Assembly: GCA_024362935.1 (NCBI GenBank)
Contig: JANCRA010000067.1
Location: forward strand, 2,669,921-2,733,920
From: Setophaga petechia
Taxonomy: Eukaryota; Chordata; Aves; Passeriformes; Parulidae
Length of the DNA: 64,000 bases
Direction: 5' to 3'
The translations under genes and the position numbers were made by a program. Positions 27,001 to 39,000 of this stretch are shown here, piece by piece. The notes beneath the pieces were generated by a model. It did no database searches. It saw nothing but the letters and a program-made list of their open reading frames with translations, and had not been told where the DNA came from. Position 1 is the first letter of the stretch. Every line of letters starts with the position of its first letter.

Positions 27001-30000
27001 GCAGCATTTTTCAATGGGAAAAAGGTCTTGTCATGAGAATTTAATACAAATTCTATCATTCTGGAAAGGCTGACTGACAAAGGTAACAGAGGCCCATGCA
27101 CTTCATTTCCCCTAATTTCCTTTTTAGAGAAGACCTGCATCTGATTTAACATTTGCAATATGAAAAACTAACTGGTCAACAGATGACAGATTTGTGAACA
27201 CTGACAGATATAAAACAGGTAAATTAGAAACTTGGCATTGAAAGGGTAATTTCTATTAGAAGTGGTCACTTCTGATAGAAAAAGATTCCCTCACACATGA
27301 ATCTGCATTTGTCCTGCTGAATTTTACCAGTTGTGACAATGTGAAATCTTTGTTGGGAAGGTTTGTATATAAAAAATAATTACTATAATCACAGGCTGAG
27401 CTACAAGGTGGTTTGTAGTGCCTGATAACTTTGGCTCCCCTGAACACAAAGCTCATCCATAGGCTATGAATAAATATTTATCTCCAGCTACAAAATCAGA
27501 ATTGTAATAACAATGGAGCTGCTTTGTTCCTACTGTTCTCCACCAGAGATTTTGGAGTGTGAAGTTCCCACTGGAATTTCCAAGGAGCTCAGTGTGAACT
27601 CACCATTCTGTTCAGCAGCTCTAAACTGCTGTCAGCAACATAAACAAGAATCAGTAAAATTTAAAAAAGAAGGAGATAAAATTCCACTAAATAAAAATAC
27701 ACAGCACCCACAAGACACTACATAAAGCACAGAAAAGGGTTCCCAGGTTTTGGCACTCATCAATTCACATCACTGGAGATTAATCCAACCCTCTGCTCTG
27801 TCCACCATCCATAAAGTACCATCTCTGTTTGGTTTGGGCCTTCAACTCTTAGGTCATTTAATTTTTAATGATGTGGAATATTTGTGGTCTTCCATTTCCT
27901 GTCAGAAAACTCAGATTTTTAACAGTCTAAACCACCGTAACAATATAAATTATCTTCCTGAAAACTAACATCAACTGTTAACCTGGGAGAAAAAAGCTTA
28001 CACTGAGGATGGGATATTCTCTTATCATAAAAAAGGGTGAATTCAAAAAGCAGGTTACTGGTGAGCCCACAGAGATTTTGTCTCCTGGCAAAGTAATCTG
28101 AGGGGTAAATAGGGGTAAAAAAAGCTTCCTTGTGCTACCTGCACACAAATGATTTTTTTTGGAGCAAGTAATTCCACAGAGTCATGGAATAATTTGAGTT
28201 GGAACACACCTCCATGATCCTCTAATGCAAATTCTCAACCGACTGACTGCATTTCAGGCAATAGGCTGGACCTCTCCAGATTCACCTCCTTTCCAAAAAT
28301 AAAGAAATGATACAGAAGCCATTTGTCATTTCCAGTAATTGCAAAGTGCCTCTTCCTATGGAGTGCTGGAAAAATACTAAAAGGGCAAATGGCAGCCCCA
28401 CAGATGTTACACCGTGGGCTCTGCTGCCATAAATCCATTGGCACCACACTAAAGTCACAATAGTTTATAAATTTATTTTAAGCCCTTTTTTCCGGTCCAA
28501 GCATTATGTTATAAAAGGTGTTACACAACTCCGGGCACTTGAAGGTTTTCACTCCTGATTTGGCAACCACAACCTCTCTTTTCATCCATGGGTGAGTTAA
28601 GTCCATATTCCCCATGGATGAGCCAGTTTTGTGTGACAGACATTCCTCTGCTGCCAGCTGGATGAGTCAAATCCAGGCTGACCCTGTGGAGGAAGGGATC
28701 AGAGCCCCTCCAGGAGGGTTTGGCTCCTCTCTCCAGGAAGGTGTGGCTGCACTGCTCTCACCATATTTCCTGCCTTCAAACCCACCCCAGAGCACTGGAG
28801 ATGATGCAAAGTGGGGCTGAAGGACAACACAGAGACCCCAGACAAAGGTGGAAGGAAATGTGCCACCCTAATTTATTCCTAGGCTGTTCTCACAGTTTCC
28901 TGCCTCCAAACCCTCTCCAAGCACTGGAGATGATGCAAAGTGGGGCTGAAGGATAATACCAAGATCCCAGACAAAGGCAGAAGGAAATGTGCCAATGTGA
29001 TTAACCCCTAGGCTGCTCCAGCACTGTTCTCACCACGTTTCCTGTCTCCAAAACCATTCCAAAGCACTGGAGATGATGCAAAGTGTGGCTGAAGAACAGC
29101 ACAGAGACCCCAAACAAAGGTGGAAGGAAATGTGCCACCCTAAGTTACTCCTCCAGCACTGTTCTCACCGTGTTTCCTGCCTCCAAAACCACTCCAGAGC
29201 ACTGGAGATGATGCAAAGTGTGGCTTGAAGGACAACACAGAGAACCCAGACAAAGATGGAAGGAAATGCTCCAATGCAATTTACTCCTAGATTGCTCCAG
29301 CACTGTCCTCACCATGTTTTCTGCCTCCAAAACCACTCCAGAGCACTGGAGATGATGCAGAGTGGGGCTGAAGGATAATACCAAGATCCCAGACAAAGGC
29401 AGAAGGAAATGTGCCAATGTGATTAACCCCTAGGCTGCTCCAGCACTGTTCTCACCATGTTTCCTGTCTCCAAAACCACTCCAAAGCACTGGAGATGATG
29501 CAAAGTGTGCCTTGAAGGACAGCACAGAGATCCCAAACGAAGGTGGAAGGAAATGTGCCAACGTGATTTACTCCTAGATTGCTCCAGCACTGTTCTCACC
29601 ATGTTTTCTGCCTTCAAACCCACCCCAAAGCACTGGAGATGATGCAGAGTGTGGCTGAAGGACAATGCAGAGATCCCAGACAAAGGCAGAAGGAAATGTC
29701 CCAATGTAATTTACTCCAAGGCTGCTCCAGCACTGTTCTCCCCATGTTTCCTGTCTCCAAAACCACTCCAAACACTGGAGAAGATGCAAAGTGTATTCTT
29801 TAATATAATATAGTATAATAAGTTAATAAATTTGCCTTCTGATAAGATGGAGTCAGATTCATCATTCCCGCCATCATTGAGGCATTCCCAGCAAATACAA
29901 TACTCCTGGGCTGCTCCAGCACTGTTCTCACTGTGTTTCCTGCCTCCAAAACCACTCCAGAGCACTGGAAATGATGCAAAGTGTGGCTGAAGACCCCAGA

Positions 30001-33000
30001 CAAAGGTGGAAGGAAATGTGCCAAGGTGATTTACTCCAGTGTGGCATTCACATTCTCTGAAAAAATCCCTTCGCCCAGGATTTTTCTCCTGGGAAGCTGA
30101 GGAGTCTCAGAGAAAAAGGAAAACAATTCTTATCTCATTTGCTTCTCCTGTGCTGTGCTCCTTTGGAATGTGTTTGGAGATTGTTTACCCACAGGTGATT
30201 GTTTCATTGGATTCTGCTGGGAGTTGTTTTCACTCTTTGGCCAATCAGGGCCAAGCTGTGCTGGGACTCTGGAAAGAGCCAGGAGTTTTCATTATTATCT
30301 TTTTAGTATTCAGTAAGTATCCTTTCTGTATTCTTTACTATAGTATAGAATAGAATAGCATCCTTTAATATAATATAGTATAATAAAGTAATAAATTTGC
30401 CTTCTGATAAGATGGAGTCAGATTCATCATTCCTGCCATCGTCGAGGCATTCCCAGCAAATACAATACTCCTGGGCTGCTCCAGCACTGTTCTCACCGTT
30501 TTTCCTGCCTCTAAAACCATTTCAAAGCACTGGAGATGATGCAAAGTGTGGCTGAAGGACAACACAGAGACCCCAGACAAAGGTGGAAGGAAATGCACCA
30601 ACGTAATTCACTCCTGGGCTGCTCCAGCCAGACTCTGACTCAACTCCAATTTCTAGAAACGCCACCCAGGCCCATTGCATCCTCTTCCTCTGACAGTGGG
30701 AAAAATTGATTTGATTCCTCAGGCATTGCTCACACACAGTGAGAATCCTGGAATAACCTGGGGCTTTCTGGCTGGTTTTAAATGAGATCACATCCAAAAC
30801 GACCTGGCTGTGGGAGCTCACCCTCATTCCCCAGAATTGGTTATCCAGCTGGTCAGGACTTTTAGGAACTGCTCAACACCAACCAGGATCAAAATTTCAT
30901 TACTCACCAAATTGCCAGGTATTACTTTAGACAGTGCCAGCCCATCCCACACACTGATTTTGTGAGTAACACTGAAATACTGCAGCCCACCAGGCAAATA
31001 GAGAATATTCCTAGAAAACCTACTTTTACACCAAAATGCACAGTAGGAAAGACTAAAGCCAAGCAAATCTGCTGGCTAAATAATGTACATTACATAACTT
31101 TGTTGGAATTATTTTTTCTTTCAGTTGGAAATTCAATTTTATTTTTTAAAAATAGCATTAAAGCTGGAATGTTAATTAGTATTCTTTATGAAATGAGACA
31201 TTCACATATTAACCTTCAACAGGCATTGAAATCTCCTGTTTCACTGTGTCAAGAAATTATCAGTGCAGTCCAGAAACCTGCTGGGTTGCTTGTGCTCTGC
31301 TTTGTTGCTTACACTGATTGAGGGAGCACCAAATCCTGCTCAGGACTTGCTCAGAAATTCATGGCCAATATTCTCTGCCAATCTCCTAACACAGATCAGC
31401 TCAGATTGTGGCTGGGGATGATGCAGGATAAAAGATAGGAGATCATATTTAGAGTTTTAGGCACTCAAGCATCCATAATTGACAGGTATTGGCTCAGTCC
31501 TCACATGGAAAATAAGCTTTTTTTATTCCTGTTAATAACAGAGAGCATGAATATCAATCCTTTAAGGACCAGAAGACTTTCAAAATAATATTTTGAAAGC
31601 ATTATGGTCCTTATAATATTTTTACAATAATATTTTGAAAGTGTCAGATATCTAAAAGAATAAAAAACCAAAACAGCTAAACAACTCTGAATATATTTTG
31701 AAAGGATTTAAGGAATTTGTTTAAAGATCTGTATTTTTTTCCTCAAGGGATTTCCTATTTCTATAAATAAGTTTTCAGGGCCCTTTTTTGTGGAGTATAT
31801 GAAATAGAAAAAGTAGAATTTTCACTAACACAATGGGTTCACCTGTACTGTGATTTTATAATGCTGAGGACCAGGTCAGGAGCAGAAGGTGGCAGCTCTT
31901 GCCCTGTTATCTGAGAGTCACAGTGTGACAATGCCAGAGACACTCTAAATACATGGGGGAAATAAAAAAAAATCAGTAAAAGTTAAGAGAAAAACAACAG
32001 CAAAAGTTCAGAGCAGCAAAGATAAAAATATTTAGCTGACAGCACAAGCTTCAGACAAAAAATGCCTAAAGGAACATGCAAAATATTTAGAGTATTTTAA
32101 CAGAGGTGAATATGTTGCAAGGAACAGAAACAGCAGTCAAAAAATCAACTTCAGCTATGGACAACAAGATAAAAAATAGCAAATGGAAGGTGACTACAAT
32201 AAAAAAATTTCCTTTTAATAGGAACTGCTAGAAAGTGAATGTATTATCAGGGGACAGGTGTCACCTGAGTCACTAAAGACTGAAGCAGACAAAACCTGGA
32301 AAAAGTATTTCAGCAAATATAAACATGCATAGCAGTGATTAATCTGCCATAGAAAGAAATGACCTCAAAAGTTCTTTTCCATCCATAATTTCTAAGACTC
32401 TATGAAACATGAGCAATGTTCCACTTGGTGTCTGTGGCAATTCCCTAACCCAACCCTATCCGTGTTAGAACACAGGGCACTGCTAGGAAAAGGCTTCTCA
32501 CCAAACAAGGAGGGATATTTTGGGGATGGGAAGCACTGAACAGTGCCCAGCTGTGGTGAACTCTGCACAGAGACCCTGGCACGAGGAGAAACCCTGGCTC
32601 TGAGCTCACTGGCACTTCCTGGAGCCACAGGGCATGGGAGGGGCTCAGCTTTGGGTTGGAAATAATGCCTTGAGAAGGCTGACCTAGAACAGAGACTGGA
32701 CAGAGCTAAAGAATAAAGCAGGGATTTATGAAAAGGCCTCCATGGATGCACCTTGGGCAGCACCAGAGCCCAGCCAGGGCTGCACCCAAGATGAACCAAA
32801 ATGGCCCCAAAATGCACGAGCGCTCCCGGGCTCTCTCCCTGGGATCAGTTCTGCTCCATTTGCATCTTGCAGTTCATTGTCCCATCCCAGCTTTAGCCCA
32901 GGCAGTCCCACCCTGCTTGTTTTTCTCTCTCCAGCCCACGGGGTTTGTGCTCTTGGGCTGAGATTGGAATCATTTGTCCTTGGTGCCCAGCTGGAGCAGG

Positions 33001-36000
33001 AATTGTTTTGTCTCCCTGCTCTGTGCACAGAGCTCACCATGCCCTGATGTGAAGCCCAGACCCACACACTAAAGCAGCACAGAATCTGGAAAATAATAAA
33101 TGCTACAACCTGAGGCATCAGAAAAGGCACCTGAATCCAACTTGCCCAGCCATAAAGCAGTGCCTGGAATACCCCTGTGCCCTGGCAGCACAGCAGCAGC
33201 ACGGCCAGGCTGCAGGCAGCACTGGGGACCAGGCACAATCAGGTAACTGAATGCAGGGGATTGTTCACAATGGAAGGATGAGTGCAGAATCAATTATCCT
33301 CCCTGCTCCTGGAGCTGCACACATCTCTGCCTCTGGACAATGGGATTCACTGCTGCATCCCTCTGCTCACTAATGGCAAAAGGAAATTTTTATTTTCACG
33401 TCACGATACTCCCAGTTCTTTGTGGCTTTCTCATTCTGAGCCATTCCCTTGGAGTTCCTAGGAAATATCCTTAACTTCAGGTCCTTTTGTTCCCTTGGCC
33501 CAGTTTTACCCTTTTTTTCTGATTTCAGTGCTCTGATTTTAATTTCACACTGTTTGCCTTGGAACTGGGGGAGGGAAGTTGGTTGACTTTGTATGTGAAA
33601 ACCAGAATTTCAAGCATCACATGTTCTTCTTTGTAACTACCAGAAGAGAAATGGAGCTGTACAGATCAAATCTGCCCCTCTAACTCAGCAAAAGGTGGTT
33701 GCACCCCACTGCAGAACTGCCAGCTCAGATTTACTCATCCAAAAATTATTCAGCTGACAGCTGGAGGGTTTCCACAGCACCACCCCACTTTGCACTAATA
33801 GACTTAATGGAAAATTAGGAAAACACTTCAGGGGCTGCAAGAGTGACAACTGCAGCATGCTACTGTAGTCAAGACAAAAGAACTGTTTCTCAACTGTTCT
33901 GAAGTGGTTTTTTCTTGCCTTTCCCCAATTTTGTTTGCTCAAGCTGTGAAATGGGGAAATCTTGACCTTCTAACCCCATGCAACCTTCTCAAAAAAGTCA
34001 TTATTCATTTTATTTCTGGAAAAGCAAGAGAAAGTCTTTAATGCAAGGACAGTCATCAACTTCAACACCCATGTATTTCCTTACAATTTCTAAAGATCAT
34101 GAATTCCATTCCACTCATTCTTTATTCTGTGTGCTGAGGTTGATGATAAATATTCCCCTCCAGTAGGGGATTCAGCACCAAGGAGAATCACGGGATGATT
34201 TAGAGGTCACCTGCCCCAACCCTACCTCAAGATATTAAAGGGAGCAGAGAACCTTTCCTTGCTGCCATTCCAGGCTCTACCCAGGATAAAAGACTCAGGA
34301 AAGTCTTTATTAATTTGCTCCCTGTGACCTGAGTTATGTTCCCTCAACATCATCTCTCCCAAGTCCCTATAAATCTTAAGAAACCACAGACACAGCAATT
34401 TTTAGGTGGAATCTTGGATCAGTCACTTGGACTGGGTACTTTTAAATTTAGTTATTTATTCCTTCAAAATCTCTGAAAAAATGTTGTGAATAATCCACAT
34501 TTTATTTGGCCTTGCACACAAATAAGAGGAGCAGGGACTCAACAAAAAAGGAGAATACTCCTTTGAAGATAAACAATAAACAGCAGTATTAAAATAACCT
34601 GAAGAGGGTTTCAAATTCTCCACTGAAGTGGCACTGAGACATAAATGTACCTTTTAATGTGTTAAGTTAAATAAAATTGCTAAGGAGGAACGTGGAGGAA
34701 TTACTGACATATTCCTGTATAAATGTGAGTGCACTGCTTGTACAACATCACCACATTAAAGCCTGGCTCCAAATAAGATGGAAACTCCCTTTTTCCAAGG
34801 AATCACATGGAAAAGACAAGAGGCCATGGGTACAAATCACTCCTGGGGACATTCCAATTGGACACAAGAGGAAAAATTTTCAAGAGAACAATCAGCCATT
34901 GGAACCATCCCCCAGGGAAAAGAGTTGAATTCTCAAACCCTGGGCACTTTTAAGATTTGGCATAAAGGGTGCTGGGTCACCTTGTCTAGACTGTGCTTTT
35001 GGCAAGGAAGGTTGGACCAGGTGATCCTTGAGGTCCTTTCCACCTTTGTGTTGTGAGATTCTGTGATTTGAGATACTCAACTGGCTGCTGGCTGCTTACA
35101 GCTGAGGATAAATGAAGATTTGCTGCCACCTATATGTTGCTTTTCTCATAGATTAATTAAAAACAAAAACTCTAAAATAAAACCCACCTGTAGAATTGGG
35201 GTAGGTATGCAAACTCTACAGCATAATATATTTTTTTTATGAAATAACCCTTCATGACTTGGCAAAAAATATAATCATGGCAATAAAGAACCATCATTGA
35301 CCCCTGTAATTTATTTCATTAAAAAGTGTGAGTCAAAATGCTGTGCATCTGCATTTGCCTAGGATATTTTATGGCCAGGTATTCTTTTAAAACTTGGCAA
35401 TAATTTTACTTCCAATTTTTTCTCATATGTTTGCACAGGATTGCATACTATTACAGCACTTTTGGCATGGGAGAAAAGAGAATCAAAAGTAAAGTAAATG
35501 GAAGGAAAAATAAGATTTATCTTCAGTTTTCTATGGGAAACAAAACCAGAATTGCAGATGCTGTGAATGAGCCAGCTGTGATTAAACCTACAGAGGTTTT
35601 CAGCTGCTCATCTAAATACTTAGATTAGGATTTAGTAACAGAGAATGAAAGAAGATCCAGACAGATACCTGCTGTATTTACATTGCAATTTTTCACTGTA
35701 TTACCACGGTAATTTTTCATTCTTTAAAATGTTCAATCACTTTGACCAAAACCTGTAGGATTTGGCTGAAGGGAAATAAAAGTTTTGCAAGAGCCAGGCC
35801 TGATATTCTGGGTATTTATTTCGAGTCTCTGTTCCTCCCTGTGACCTCCAGGAGTCCCAGCAGCCCTGGTGGGTTCTGTGGGTGCTTCCAGGAGCTCAGA
35901 GCTCAGCAAGGACCAAATGCTCTGCTGTGGTGCTGGGAGGTCCCCGGGACGGGGTGAGAAATGAGAATTTGACTCCAAATTCTCAGAATAGTAATAATCT

Positions 36001-39000
36001 ATATAATTATAATATAATATATTATAATATATAATTATAATATAATATAATAATATGTAGTTGCATCATATAGTATATATTACATATTTTTATATTATAT
36101 TATTTATATTTTGCATTATTATATTATGTTGTATTATATTATATTATATGATATTATATTATACTATATTATATTATACTATATTATACTATATTATATT
36201 ATATTATACTATATTATATTATATTATATTATATTATATTATATTATATTATATTATATTATATTATATTATATTATATTATATTATGTACTAAAACTAT
36301 ACTAAAGAAAGAGAAAGGAGACATCAGAAGGCTAAACGAGAATGATAATGAAAGCTTGTGACTGAGTCCTCAGAGTCTGACACAGCTGATGGTGATTTTT
36401 TATTCAAACATGTGAATTGTTTTTAATTAATGACCGATCTCCAGACCACATTCCAGAAGAGCAAAACATGGAGAAGCTGAGGCTTCTCATCTTCCCAGGA
36501 GAAGAAACCCTGGCAAAGGGATTTTTCAGAAAATCTCATGGTGACACTCTGCTGGCTGCAGCTCTTCCTGCCAGGCAGGAATGGATAAGGAAAGATCTCT
36601 GCTTGGGAAAGGGCTCCCTCTCCTGCTCCTGCTGAAACCAGAGCAGCTCTGTGAGGGAAGGGAATTGTTCCCAAATCCCTCCCTGCCTGCAGGGATGGAG
36701 CACAGACAGGATGGCAGCACATCCTGTGGGTCACCCCCCTGCCAGCCCAGCTTCTCCACAGGTTGGGAAGTGTCAGAGTATCCAAACACAGCACAGTGAA
36801 CCACAGAATTTACAGAGTTGTTTAGGTTGGGAAAGATCTCTCAGATCATCAAGTCCAACCAGCATTGCCCTGTCCACCAGCAAACCCTGTCCCCAAGTGC
36901 CACATCCACACAGCATTTGAGCACTTCCAGGGGTGGTGACTCCATTACTGCCCTGGACAGCCTGTTCCAATGCCTGACCATCATTTCAGTGGAGAAATCT
37001 TCCCTAATACGCAAAGCAAATCTCCCCTGACACAACTTGAGGCTGTTTCCTCTCCTCCTGTCCCTGTTCCCTTGGAGCAGAGCCTGATCTCCCCAGCTGT
37101 CCCCTCCATCAGGAGCTGTGCAGATCCACAGGGTCCCCTCTGATCCCCCTTTTCTCCAGCCTGAGCCCCTTCCCCAGCTCCCTCAGCCACTCCTGGTGCT
37201 CCAGACCCTTCCCCAGCTCTGTTCCCTTCTCTGGACTCTCTCCAGCCCCTCAATGTCCTTTTTGCCATGAGGGGCTCAAAAGTGTCTCCAGGATTTGAGG
37301 TGTGGCCTCAGCAGTGCTGAGCAGAGGGGACAGTCCCTGCCCTGCCCTGCTGCCACACTGCTGCTGACCAGGCCAGGTGCCATTGGCCTTCCTGGCCACC
37401 TGGGCACTCCTGGCTGAGTTCAGCCACTGTCACCAGCACCCCCAGATCCCTTCCCACTTTTCCAACTTTTCCAACCACTCTTCCCAAAGCTGTGGTGCTG
37501 GCTGGGATTGTCTGTGACCCCCTTGTAGGACCCAGCTGCCAACAAGGGAGGTTTGTATCAGACTTTCCACTGGTTTTTAGCAACAGTCTTCCCTGGGAAT
37601 TCCATGCAGGGAATTCCACCACACCTCCGAGGCTCATCCATCATGAACTGTTCATTCATTGATTAGCCAGTATCAGGAATAATATACTCAATATTCTCAG
37701 CTTTGCTGGGGAGCTGCCAAAAGCCCCTAAAGTTCTCTTCTCTACCTCAATTAATGCTGAGTGGGAGGAAAAAGTCATCCTGAGAGTGGAAAGGATGAAG
37801 GGATGGGGCAGCACTCCCTTATAGGATCAGCACTACCTTATAGGATCAGCCAAGCTGAATGAAACCAGAGTTTTAAGGCTTTAAACTGTGGTACTTTGGC
37901 CTATTACACGTTAATCTTTTACAAATTAAATGAATGTGGAATGCTGGCACTGTGGAATGCTCTTTTCAGCAAATTTTTGGTTCCAGATAGGAAGCAAGTG
38001 CCACTCCTGGCCCATCTGCACCTCCAGCACACCCCCAGTTTGAGAATTCCCACAGCCCCTAACTTATAAATGTATTTATACCTAATGTATAATTGCTTCT
38101 TTCTCAATAGGGCCTCCACATATGGTATCTCAATAAAAAATTAAACTAGAAAATAAAATAGCAAAATTAATTTTAAGAAATCAGTGTTAGCGTATAAATT
38201 TAAAAAAATGCTACACCTTCCACTCTTACATTTTTTCCAAAAAAATAAAACAATAAAAAAATCAATTAAGAACATAAGAGAGAGAAAAGTCAAAAATATA
38301 TAGTTGGAGTTCTCTGAGGAAGACACTTCTAAAACTTTTATACCATGAAATAGTGCAGAAAAATAATAAAACTCTGTTTTAACATGATATCTCCAGAAAT
38401 GCTCTCACCTGTGGCCTGACAACCGACTCTCAGTTTTCCTGAGGGATCTTTCCTTCTTTTCTCTCCCAGCCCCAGAATGTCTGTGAGGGACACTGACTTT
38501 AAGGCTTTTCTCACTGCTGTCTGCACCAGAGCTTGGAAGAGATTTCCTTTCTTCTGCCTTGGCCCTCTCTCTCTCACACAGCAGCTTGGACAAAAACTCC
38601 TCTGCATCTCTGGGGCTGTTCCTTGGTTTTTCAGAGGCAGAACTGGTGTGTGAGCTTAGCAGGGTCCTGGATGCAAATTCCAGCTGGGATTTTGTTGGAG
38701 ATGCTTTGCTGTCCTGCAGATCAGGGCTTGGGACACTCAGGTCATGCTCTTCATGCTCCTCACCCCTGGGCTGGGCTGTGCTGCTGATGCTCGTGGATCT
38801 TTTGGAAATCCTCCTTTTTTGGGGATCCTGCAAGAAAGGGCCATGAAAGCCACAAATTTCACCTTTATCAATAAATTTCACCTTTAAATAAACACAAAAA
38901 GCAAAGGAAAGCTCTAACACTGATTTCTGAGCTGACCTATTCATTCATTTTTAGGAACTAGTTTAGAGACTAAATCAGATTTTTTAAAAAATCAGTAATA

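Larger units (their letters stand above)
28735..30620. repeat. ~140 bp tandem array interrupted by LTR sequence
   Basis: About ten units marked by gcactggagatgatgcaaag near 28792, 28921, 29063, 29199, 29343, 29487, 29630, 29772, 29962 and 30527. Regular spacings are 129-144. Units contain the ordered landmarks ctccagcactgttctcacc and ccagacaaaggtggaagg. Two insertions of the same LTR interrupt the last part. Minus-strand frames of 70-100 codons are repeat shadows. Confidence 0.92.

Noticed and set aside
27590..27640. Good minus-strand acceptor and donor pair
   Set aside because: It frames only 22-25 bases and would break the phase between exons 5 and 6.
30824..31066. Minus-strand 80-codon frame containing YLPGG, as a possible missing MINDY4 exon
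   Set aside because: YLPGG is the only match. The following residues do not fit and no correctly phased splice pair is present.
32392..33293. Minus-strand frames of 141 and 170 codons, and similar ones at 41115-41426
   Set aside because: They sit largely in a repeated 458 bp element and show no known motif.
36061..36305. Tyr/Ile/Leu-rich frames of 64-77 codons
   Set aside because: Translation of the TATAT microsatellite.
37919..38119. Minus-strand stretch with LLKRAF as a possible missing MINDY4 exon
   Set aside because: Only a few residues resemble the expected block, there is no pyrimidine-rich acceptor, and the surrounding residues do not align.
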